A stretch of DNA of 64,000 nt. Origin: Baylisascaris procyonis (taxonomy: Eukaryota; Nematoda; Chromadorea; Rhabditida; Ascarididae). Positions 53,833 through 64,000 of the stretch are shown in pieces (position 1 is the stretch's first letter; the number at the start of each line of letters is the position of its first letter). The notes below the pieces were generated by a model, which was given only the letters and a program-made list of their open reading frames with translations, was not told the origin of the DNA and did no database searches. A program made the translations under genes and the position numbers. The stretch spans positions 5,893,501-5,957,500 of the forward strand of contig JAZARR010000212.1 of NCBI GenBank assembly GCA_037389465.1. Direction: 5' to 3'.

Positions 53833-55573
53833 CCGTTATTGAAGCCGAAATGCTAATCTGAACCGGAAGTACTGTCACTGAGGTTAGCACTGAAATAGTG
53901 CGATAATTTTTGTAACCTGCTATGCAACTATCATGAACGTTGACGATCGAAAAAGACTTATAGCAAATGAAATTTCCAACTGTTACTATTTATAACGCAT
54001 CTGCAACAAAACATGCCTTAGACTAGTTTTTGTTGCAAATCCTTATATCTGGATAAACAGCGACTGTTAAAATCGAAAATTCAATTCACAAAATTCAGTT
54101 CCAAGACAAGCGTAACCTTACCTGAGTAAAATAAAGCACTATTTCAACAAATGAAAGGATCAAACTGCACGAAAAGAATACCACATCAAATCAACTGATT
54201 TGTTAAAATGCCTATCATGAACGCGTAATTGGTTTACTCCTCGATTTTCCCAAATGAGGTTCCGAATTTCCTGGCATATTACCTCGCTTTCGATAAAGGA
54301 TATTGCTAAGAAAAACGCTAGCGTATTACTAGCCTGTATGCCTCCTTACTGGTCACTCACTCTCGTATAAGGCTTATTAAACAACACAGTGGACCGGTCC
54401 GATATTCACAGCGTCGATTGAACACACCATTCCCAACTGCCCTTGAATGCGTGAAAAAATACGGAAATACGTGCCTTAGCTTTTGATGAAATTCCAATTC
54501 TAAACCCAGGCCTATAAGCTCCCCACAAGGGGGTGAACGCATGGAATCATAGATGACTGTAGGGCTAGCCTACGTAGAGAAACACAACTTTCTATGTTGC
54601 ACTTGAAAGAATGTTTGATAGATAATAAGATTTCGTATGTCAATAGGAATTTTTTAAGTTATCTCACCAAACAAACATATGCAGGCCGACAGGGTAGGTA
54701 AATTGCACAGGTTGCAGCTGGTGCGTAAAGGTCTACAGCGAGTAAAACCTGTCACTTTGGACTGCTTTGCAGTGGTCGAATACAAAGTTGTGCAGCCGAT
54801 AAGAAGCGATATATACTAAAGAGCTTGCACCTTATTTAGGCTGAGGTAAATTGCAGGAGCACTTATAGTGTGGAACACTTGGAATCAGAGCTGTGCAGTA
54901 GACGAGCTACAGAGTGGAGAACTGACACTGAAAGGGGATAGAAAATAAAGTAGATGAGGTACGACGTGAAGAACAGATAGATTGAAAGGGGGATTGAAGG
55001 TAAGGTTGAAAGGGGACCAGGAGGTAGAGTTGATGAGCTACGGAACGCAAGCTTTCATTACAAGTGTACAATCGACTCTGTTTTTATCAGTGCTATCAGT
55101 CTACTAGTTAGAGTTCACACAGTTTACTTGTAACATGCCTTACCTCTGAGAAGTCATCGTAAAGCTTTAAAAACTATGCTGGAAAGTGAAGCATGATACA
55201 GTTTAAGAAGAGTGAAGAGTCGTGAATAGCATTCTAGTTTATGAAAAGTGAAGAGATGTTTAAGCTCAGTACAATACAATTTATAAAATTTCAATTAAAA
55301 AAGTAGCACAATTTACAGCATAGCTTAAGTGATCAGAATTTGTTTTACAACACTCATATATTCGAATCCATGACGGCGAAATTTTTGAGCGAAATCGTTT
55401 ATTGCTATTATATTCTTCAACGAACTCTTTTCATAGTTTAAATATTCATTTTTAAGCATAAGCAAGCTATTTTAGTGTGGCCGATTTGTTACGAGCTTCG
55501 TGCAGAGCTACATTTATTAGTTGTTAGTTTTCTTCCGCTTTGCAGTGGGTTTTCATCGTATTGAAGCATTTTG
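53833..55573. other. Upstream flank of UPRT with probable dispersed repeats
   Basis: The promoter side of the minus-strand UPRT gene. Blocks at 54340-54560 and 54690-55070 are less AT-rich and have the texture of dispersed strongylid repeats. That identification is from memory and untested. Degenerate motifs such as AGTACAATACAATTTATA near 55269 recur as AGTACAATTCATAGAA near 56130, on the other side of the next exon. Confidence 0.3.
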
Positions 55574-55974
55574 ATGACGTTCTGGAGTGGCCGAAAAAGA
55601 CTGCACCATCTTACTCGGAATGTCGCACGCGTATGCACATTCTGCAAGTCTAATGTGATCGTCAGTTTCCTTTCCACAAAGCAGGTTGATGTTGCACACC
55701 ACCAGTTGCCATATACGTTAAGTGCAACTTCTTGCCAAAGCGTGTCCGATCTTGAACCAGAAATTTTTATTCAAGAAGCAATCAAAGCCATTGAATTTTA
55801 TGGATTTAATGTACATTCTAGAACGTCTTCCGTAGCGGTGTATAGGAATCCTAATGTCCGTCTTCGAATTCTCCTTGGCGAATGCGAAGGGGAGCGGCGC
55901 TTGTTTCCCAAGCAACTTTTCAAATATATTCGTGAGTTCATCAACAGTCTGATATATTACATGGGCAATATAAG
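55574..55974 (+). CDS. Probable first exon of an unrecognised protein with presequence-like N-terminus
   Basis: The frame opens at ATG 55574, 29 bases after a good acceptor (CGCTTTGCAG ending about 55544) that may be a trans-splice site. It ends at the consensus donor ATAAG|GTGAGA after 133 codons plus two bases. The N-terminus MTFWSGRKRLHHLTRNVARV is Arg/His-rich and free of acidic residues, as in mitochondrial presequences. The remainder is mixed globular sequence (DLEPEIFIQEAIKAIEFYGF, YRNPNVRLRILLGECEGERR) without a motif I can name. No downstream exon with matching phase was identified, so the gene is partial or broken as read here. The minus strand is also open over much of this stretch, which lowers confidence. 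Confidence 0.4.
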
Positions 55975-58900
55975 GTGAGAAATTTTTGAGCAGCAACATT
56001 CTAGTAAAGTGCAGAAGGGTTTAACAAATTCACAAGTCTGTCAAGTTTAAGCACAGCATAGTTTAGGAACAAGCTAGGTGAGAAATAAAGCGCACCTTGT
56101 CACAACTGAAGAGGTGATAACGCAAAATACAGTACAATTCATAGAATCGTCGAGTTAATACAATAGAATGCAGCTAGATCTATGAAATTCCGGACAGGTA
56201 AAGTAAAGCAGAGCTTGGTTTAACATCTTCCAGTAAATTAATAGCATTGGTGTTCACTTATCAGCTACTCCTGGTTCGACAAGTCAGATATGCTAGGTTC
56301 GATTCCGAGCAATGAACACTGATACAGCGTTCAGGGATGCGCTTTTAATAGACGTAATAATGCGTCAGATCTGGAACGTATTTATTCAAATGCAAAAGTT
56401 TCAAAAAACTTACATATTTCACATCCGAATATGAGCGTTACAAAATCACTTAGATTACTTCTAAATCAGTGTTCTTAGCAAAACGTTCATTTAAATTTCT
56501 CGCTTATGGAAGCGGAGTGGAAGTGAATTTTTCCATTTTTAGTAAATGAAAATAAAGAAGTCTCTAGAAGAATGAATACTGCGTGGGGAGAGCTTAGAAG
56601 AGCTCTGCTGAGTTAGGTGGAAGAAATATCGATGGGCAACAATTGACGAAGAAAACCCCAACCACAAAACTAACTCAAACAGACAACCGAATAACCGCCT
56701 AACAAAACGCCACGTCAAGCCCTCCCGCCCGGCAAATTTTCCATCAACAGCACAATGCAACGATAGCAACGAAGTTTTTGGCAATCGTTCAAAACAAAAT
56801 ATCGTTTTCGAATTGGCAAAGAAGCATTGTAGCGTAGTAATGAACTCTGCGAAGTAAATCACAGGTGCATATTGAAATATGATGCAAAAAAGCAAATTTA
56901 TCGAAAATCTCCTCATCTCGATGACAAGAAACTAAAAATTGATACCTAACAGGGGATGATATAGGTAGTTGAGATCCTGATTCAATGTCGCCTTTTATTG
57001 TAAGCAATTATGAATTAATAGTTAACAGTTGCAAGTAATTACGATACCTACTGCAAAATTGCAAATTGCAAGATTTTTTTTTTTCAAACGTTATTGTAAG
57101 ATTTCTGTCATTCTTATGAGCGATTCGATAGCAGCTAAAATTTGGTAATCATACGTTACAATTTCTCGGAAAAATTCTTCTTACTGACTATGACAATGAA
57201 ATCGTGCAGAAATTATCGACGAATTTTTGCTGACTGAAACTTTTAAGAAGAAGAATAAATAATTTAGAATAGTGAAACTTCGGGAGATCAATTAGAGCAT
57301 TTTTTCAAATGTGTTATTTGTATGAATTTGAATTTGTTAGAAATAAAATTGAGTATGCAAATTGATTTTTTTGACCATTAATAGGTGATGATCGCAAAAT
57401 AACTTCATTGATAATATCAAATTGAACGACTTTAATTCTGAGTAACTGCATTCAGTCAATATACGGCGATCGCACGCATATCTCTTATTTAAAAGAACAT
57501 TCCATGAACTATAAACATGCCCTATCCTTTCTTAGTCCTTTCAACATCGCCTCTTTAACGATCCACGCAATCATATTCATTCACTGTTTCATTTGGACAA
57601 ATACATAGCGTATGTGTCCGCATATTGGATCGGATTGCATGTCGTAGAAATCATGTGTACTAACAATTGATAGACACCTCTCAAGAACAAAAGAAAAGTT
57701 CACTGAAAAGGTGAACTGAAGGCGTGAGAAAGGTACGGAGTTTGAGAGGAAAATAACTATAAAACTGTGAAATTTCATAGTTTCTAAATGGTGAAATTTC
57801 TGTTGTGTTCGTTCCTAAAAATTCGATTTGGACTAAGTCTCCGTTATAAGAATGTTTACTGTCATTAAGCCTTTATAAATACAAATTTTTTGCACATATC
57901 TTGATTTCATGCAACACTTATTTTTCCGTTTGCATACAGCCGCAGTTTTGGGCACTCAAAGTGCAACCTCTGAGGGCATGCTGATGGCATAAAGAAAGAT
58001 GGTTGACGGTGCCTTTCGTCTCCCTTGAAATTTCAACGATAGACATTTGTACTCATTTTAAGCTAAACTAGCGAATGTTACGCTCAATAGGATCAATAGC
58101 GATCGTATAAAACACGCGTATTGTATATATCTGCGAGTCGGAAAATTTTCCGGAGGTGCGGAAACTTGCAAAAATTTCACACATTGAGAACATCTTCATA
58201 TTCTTGTCAACTAGGTTCATTTGGGTAACCAAAGTAATAATTAATTTCTCGGACGAAAATATCATCATGAGAAATGTTCTCTTCGAAGGTGAAAACTGCT
58301 GCCGCTATGTTGGCTCTTGTTTGATAAAGTTTCACAAATTTATACAGAAAATACAAGAAAATATATAAAAATAGCCACTAAAGAAAAGTCTTTCTCTAAT
58401 ACATTAATAAAAAGCGCTATTCTCAAAAATAAATGAATTAAAATATTTGTGAGTGATGAGAATGAAATTAACTAGAAAGGAATTGGAAAGCGTTTGATTT
58501 TACTCGTTATCAAGTTAGAGATAAACTAGTGCTAAATTCAACTATGGCCACATTCATATCAATTTCATTTTATGAGATGAAAAATGACTCTTTTGAGAAA
58601 TTTCATTTATATTAATACTCAAAAATTATATCATCAATGAACAATCTAATTGCTTATCTTATTAATTTATTCACTATGAATAAATGAATCAAAAGTAATT
58701 GGAGTTTAAGTAGATATCGTGCTATATATTACAGATGAAGCAGATATTGCAGATGAACGATGAACTGATAAGATATTTACATTTTCATTCCTATCATTCG
58801 ACGAAGCAATTGTATGAAATATTGATTCAACTGCTTACACAATATTCGTTTTTCTGCTATAAGCCCAGTATAAAATAATAAATAGACGAATCTAAAATAC

Positions 58901-60095
58901 AAGTGTTTTTTCCCTGCCTACGAATTGACAGCCCACCAATGGAAAATAATGCATCCGTTGCGAATGTTCGGCCACTTCTTTTTTTTTTTAATATTTGCCA
59001 TTTCTTCACCAGTAATTTGCATAAGGTACGTTGTAGCATTTGCATAGGTTTCTCTTGAACTTCTGCTGCAGTGATACGCAATGGTACTGCATTAATCTGT
59101 ATGTTCACCTTGCGTATATGCAAATCTATTGTTATTTGATCTGGTGCTTTGAAGTTGATGTAAAAACTGGTAATATGTGATTATTTACTCGCATTTGTGC
59201 ATCGTTGGAGAGTGGCTGGATTGTCTTATCACCGCCTCGTTGCTTCAAGGGTATAGATGGTTCATTGCTACAAGCCAAGTTGCTATCTTGCGAGTGGTCG
59301 ACACGAAAAATCCCTTCGTTTTTCTTGCGACGATATAGAATGGCGGACTTTGCATATTTTCAGCATTTGCGTAGATTATATGCTAGTGGCTTATGGAATA
59401 GATGTAAGCCGCCTATGAAGAGTCATCAAATGTAAAATTTAAAGTGTAGCCATGGATGATGTCCCGATCTTTCCGCAAAAAAAAAAAAATGCGTGAGTGC
59501 TCATTTGTCTGCAAAATGTGGGGTAACCGCTTATATGTGTGTCGATATCGTTAACTATTGGTGGAATACGTGAAATTCACCTAAAGAATATGGTTGTCGA
59601 TATCGCTGACCACAAAATTTTCTTGATTTTCCAAAAATTTCTACAATTGACTGAAATTATAGGCGATATTTTGCGCTTCTTAAATAAATGGATAAAGTTG
59701 ATATATATTTCGAGTGGTTTTTTCAAGTATTCATTGCGAATACGTGGAAGGACCACTCGAATGCGTGAAAAAGTGAAAGTACTTCAAGAGGTGTTTCTTT
59801 GCATCTGGAGTGAATAGAGGTGTATAGATATGAGTGAGGGACATCACAACGAAAACATGTGAAAATTCTCAATGCGATATCAACAATCGCTATCTCTTTA
59901 AAAAAGTAACACATTATCGAACGCTTCAGTTTTTCAACAGTTGTCATAAGTGGCTTGCTATCTAACATATCGAAACCACAGAAGTGAAATAACAGAGGGT
60001 ACATTTCAAGGATCGATGATAATAGAATTGCTGCTATCGCGACGCAGTTCCAAAAATTTTCACCCATATACCAATGCTTTAAGTCTGAAATCACT

Positions 60096-60129
<34 letters not shown>

Positions 60130-63100
60130 TGAGCACGCCTTGTGCATCCTCGTTGCAGGACTGTCCTTTCTGAATGCAGTTGTAACTGCCTTTCTATAGT
60201 TTTTAAATCGTAAAATGCAACCAACTCTCAGATCACTTAACGGCCTTGCTTCGAAGAGTCGATAGTCGACGCTATTAAACCTCACTGTTGAATACACTTC
60301 CTGTGTACGCCAGAAAACTGGATCGTTTCATTATGGGCTGCACAACTCCACCATAAAGCATTGTTTAGGTATGTGCCCCCAATCATCAAGCATCGTTTGT
60401 ATGATGGAGTCATGCATAGAATTCGGGAAAAAACACGCGATATTTGAGAGCGATTTTGACTTCACTGGAGTCGAAGAAAATTTTCGACCATTCTAACAAT
60501 GTGTGCGCTAGATGTGAGATTGTGATTTCGAATAAATATTCAAATGGTTGGTCTGTATTGAGAGAGAAAGTAACATTTCTTAACTACTAGTTTCATTTCT
60601 TAAACACGCTTCCAACTAATATATTTTACAATTTTCTATGGTTTTTGTATTCTCATTTTGGAATAAATCGATGGTATGTTAAATGCATGACACTTCATAT
60701 CGGAATAGCGGATTGCCTTGGTTTCAAAAGGGGTAGAAGAGGAGGGGAGGGGAGGCTTTAAATATTTGAGGGAAATAGTCCGATCCCCTCTGGAAATCAT
60801 TTTTAAAAGTGGCGCTAGTGCGTGATGATGTAATTAAATTTGCTTCTTCTCTTTCATGATATGGATTAATTTTATTCATTTCAATAATGCTATTGCTGAC
60901 AATTGCTATTCATTCTTTTGTTCTAGCTTCCGTGTCGATTTTTTGCATTTTCGATGGGCTCTCAAATTTTATATTAGTTAATTCTTTGATTACGGTTATT
61001 GATTTCTTTGTCTCTCGTTCAATTTTACTCATTTGGCGGTCTGTTTCTTAGCTTCTTTTTATCAACAAAAAAAAGTTGTTATGCGCTCCTAAATGCTCAA
61101 CTAAAAAGAAATTGAACAGCATTTTCCAGCTTCACTGAAATAGTTTCCTTCAATTTTAAGTTCTCTATTTTAGAATGAACAGCTCACATTTACATGATAT
61201 AAAAAAGCAACTTTTTTTAAAAGAATTCACAAAGGGTGCACATATCATGAAAAGGATATCATTTGAATAATATGCAAATTTCAGCAGCAAAAAATTTCTT
61301 GTCTAATACTGTCGATTTTTTATTTTTTCAAATCAGTGTTGAACGCTTATTCTCAAGTGATGTGACGATGCTTAATGCGATACGCATAGAAATGAGTGAG
61401 ACTCTCAATAGCGATCGTATGTTTTAGATGTTCTTGACGTGTATGTGTCAGTTGCAACTTTTTACGACAAGAGCGCCTCAAAATATATTTACTATTTTTA
61501 TTGCACGTTTGCTGTCAACAGTTCACGAGTGAATTTGGTTGTGATGTTTACACTTTCCTATAGTTGGTGATGTTACAGCGATGATTCCCGATGAACCCTA
61601 TTAAAATGTAAATGTGATCGATAAGAATGCAGCAGAAACATAAACCACATCTCGCTTAAGCGTCTATGTGTCTGTTTATGAGAATGTGCCTTCTGAGCAA
61701 GGGATGTTTAAAGGTGAACGAGGAATTTAAAAAAAAATAATAACTCCTATTCTTTCTGCAGGTTTGTTTCTATGCACGATTTTGCATGCATCATCGTAAT
61801 ATGAAAGCTTTCGGTTGGATGAAAAATTGTGTCTGATGTGTATATGTATCACCATTGTAGTCGGTTTGTTGAAAAGGGTATGTACTTTCTCGTGCCGGCT
61901 TGCTCTCTCACGAAACGTTCCTGTATTTCGATTCTCATCATTAACGTTCGCTATTATAGCTTGTTGTGGCTCAAAATATGTCCTTTGTGCGCCTTGTAAA
62001 TGCACCTTTTTAAAGCTTATTATGGCGACGTTATTTCTGTGCGTATTTATGCATGTGTATGTATACGTGTATCTTTATGGCTTTCGACAGACGAAACAAA
62101 CGAAGCCAAAAGTCGCAAAGTTTTATTTACGGTGTTAACTACAGGCTGATTCGACTCTGATTAATCAACCTCGAAAGCTGTATTCAACACCAAAATGCGC
62201 CTACACTTTGCATATACTTTTTGGAACCGGCTAGGTCTTCATTTCAAGCTAGTGCAGAAAAACGAATTTCTTGTAAAAGATTCCTTCAAATAGCAAGTTC
62301 GTTTTCATAAAAATATAGGTTAAAAATTACTTTGTCAATTTAGCATCTACTAATTTGAAGCGTTATTCATATCGTTGAGATGTTGTTATCATCCGCTGTT
62401 CCTTTCCTTCTAAACTTTTCAATTTTTTAGCATACACTGAACGTCCAACGTACAAATATCCCACTAAACCCACTGTTATAAGCGAGAGCACACTCTTACT
62501 GCTTATTAAAATGCTACTTGCTTGCCTCGATCGTTCGAAAAAACAGCAAAAAGCACGTTTCGCATCGGGTGAACAATCGAAAGTTGCAACTGCGGTCATA
62601 TGGCGATAAACGAACAAGCATAAGCAAGCATCGTCCATAACCGTATCATTTTTCGTATCTTTTGAATTCCCACTCATCATTCTTCTCTTATATATTAGCA
62701 TTTGCACAATATTAGAATTTTTTAAAAGCAGCTCTTTTAACTTTTTTTGTTTTCCGCTTACACATACATATCAGTCGTGCTTTTGTCGAAAACTTTCGAT
62801 GTATATTTGTGTTTCAACAAATATGCTTTTGCAACCAATGGAAGCGGGAGATAAGAGATGGATTGTGCTCTTTTTATTGCACTGTGATGTTTCCGAAAAT
62901 GGAATCTCTTTCTGCTCCGTATGCGATACTTTTAAATTGCTTATGCGTGGGTACTGGCGTTGGCTTGCGCGAGTAGTCGTAAAGGATGGACGCGAAGAGG
63001 GGATCAACCATATGAGGGCTAATTAGAAGGTGAAAATGAATTATGAAACGGTGAAGCTGGCCTACTGTGCGAATGCTAAAATTAGTGAGCGAAGGGATGA

Positions 63101-64000
63101 GCAAACAACAACAATAATTATGTAGGAAATCCTCGCATTCGTAAGCATCAATCGTATTTTGCTGAAGTATGTCAACGAATTGTGACGAACGCTGATTGAG
63201 CATAGCACAACGAATCACATGCTTGAATTATTAAAGCAACGCGGCCGATGGTCCATAGGAAGATTCCCAACTGCATCGACGATTCGAGGCAGCTGTCAAT
63301 AATCGACAAGTACCGCCAGTTGTTAGGCTAAAAGAGGACAACACTAACTCACTGAGAGGATTGCTTGAAAATATCATCATGCGCACGTAGTTGGTCGAAT
63401 TGATCTGCTATAGACCACCACAAAAAACTAATTCGTTTCTGCGACAGTCGAAAACTGCCAACTCAGCATATCACAGAACTGCAAAACGCAATTACTGTAA
63501 AGCATTGAATTAAACTTTTGCGGTAAACGTTTCCTTTTCGAATAGATTCCAGCTGAATACTTGGATGGAGAAATAGCCGCATTTCGGTAATCGTTCTTTG
63601 ATTCCATCAGAAAACTTCGAATAAACAATTTTATTTATAGGCTCGAAGTTATATTACTGTTGCTGTATCGTTCTAAAATTTCAGAAACGAAAGTAATTTA
63701 CCTCTGAATAAAAACATTCTCTTTATCAAGGTTTCTTATGTTGTTTCTTCGGAAAGTGAAACCTTTAATGTTTCATTTATGACAGTATACTTTACATCCT
63801 ACAGAATACAGCTACGTGTTTAGTCGTTCGCAACTATATGGTATTTAATCGATCGATCATTCGGACGACGACCTATTTAGTACTGAGAAATGATAGAAAG
63901 AATAAATTTTTCTGGCTTCAATCAATAAAATTTGAACTGTTTTACCTGTATCTGTAAGATACGACGTTCTCGGGTTTTCCCACAGGCCTACTGAGTGCAC
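55975..64000. other. Right-end region, no supported gene
   Basis: About 8 kb of AT-rich DNA. Open stretches at 56539-56916 (-), 59539-59817 (+), 59723-60136 (-) and 61815-62138 (+) lack splice context and domain signals. A GGTTCGATTCC box-B-like motif at 56297 does not fold into a tRNA. Downstream exons of the gene beginning at 55574 might lie here unrecognised. Confidence 0.4.
60097..60126. repeat. Poly(T) run of 30
   Basis: Thirty consecutive T. On the minus strand it would be a poly(A) tail. The minus-strand sequence preceding it (above 60126) has no recognisable retroposed gene. Confidence 0.9.

Noticed and set aside
55500..55620. EWPKK/FDDVLEW stretch suggesting a TRAF or mariner fragment
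   Set aside because: The match is a few residues in a different frame from the better-supported exon, and it ends at a stop. It is too weak to support either family.
56254..56325. tRNA-like segment with a perfect GGTTCGATTCC box B
   Set aside because: The acceptor ends pair (TGTTCA/TGAACA), but the T stem has a mismatch, the D arm is poor and no anticodon stem forms. At best it is a decayed tRNA-like sequence.
59723..60136. 137-codon minus-strand frame starting with polylysine
   Set aside because: The start is an artefact of the T30 run, and the rest has no domain or splice context.

Overview
The window is eukaryotic nuclear DNA, AT-rich, with intron-split genes. Nearly all of the introns I could define end in the short nematode acceptor consensus TTTTCAG/TTTTTAG or a close relative. 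The protein most familiar to me, a glutaredoxin, looks like Caenorhabditis GLRX-10. Large introns, abundant (TA)n tracts and degraded repeats suggest a parasitic clade V nematode such as a hookworm-type strongylid. The genus is inference.

Layout: (1) 90-7671 (+), a small LDL-receptor-class-A, single-pass membrane protein in two exons about 7 kb apart. (2) 11796-13942 (-), a complete three-exon dithiol glutaredoxin with a CPYC active site and a trans-splice-like acceptor three bases before its ATG. (3) 23640-29886 (+), an eight-exon gene for mitochondrial ribosomal protein mL38 (MRPL38, PEBP fold). (4) 37570-49007 (+), a five-exon SH3BGR/SH3BGRL-type thioredoxin-fold protein with an extremely acidic tail. 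(5) 50142-53832 (-), a five-exon animal-type uracil phosphoribosyltransferase homologue, convergent with gene 4. (6) 55574-55974 (+), a probable first exon of an unrecognised gene with a mitochondrial-presequence-like N-terminus. For genes 1-5, exon ends were read from the sequence, and every join keeps the reading frame across the split codons.

Between and inside the genes are (TA)n microsatellites (several within inverted repeats), a 158-bp foldback at 22404, a perfect 19-bp stem hairpin in an mL38 intron, a decayed transposon-like coding relic antisense in the fourth SH3BGRL intron, a MITE-like foldback at 47749, two tandem duplications of period 29 and a G-quadruplex motif. About 8 kb at the right end, and most of 13.9-23.6 kb and 30-37 kb, show no gene I can support.

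The genes are unrelated housekeeping loci (redox, mitochondrial translation, pyrimidine salvage family). I see no gene cluster acting as one system. The most unusual items are the structured repeats, the transposon relic, the acidic-tail exon and the altered uracil-binding end of the UPRT homologue.
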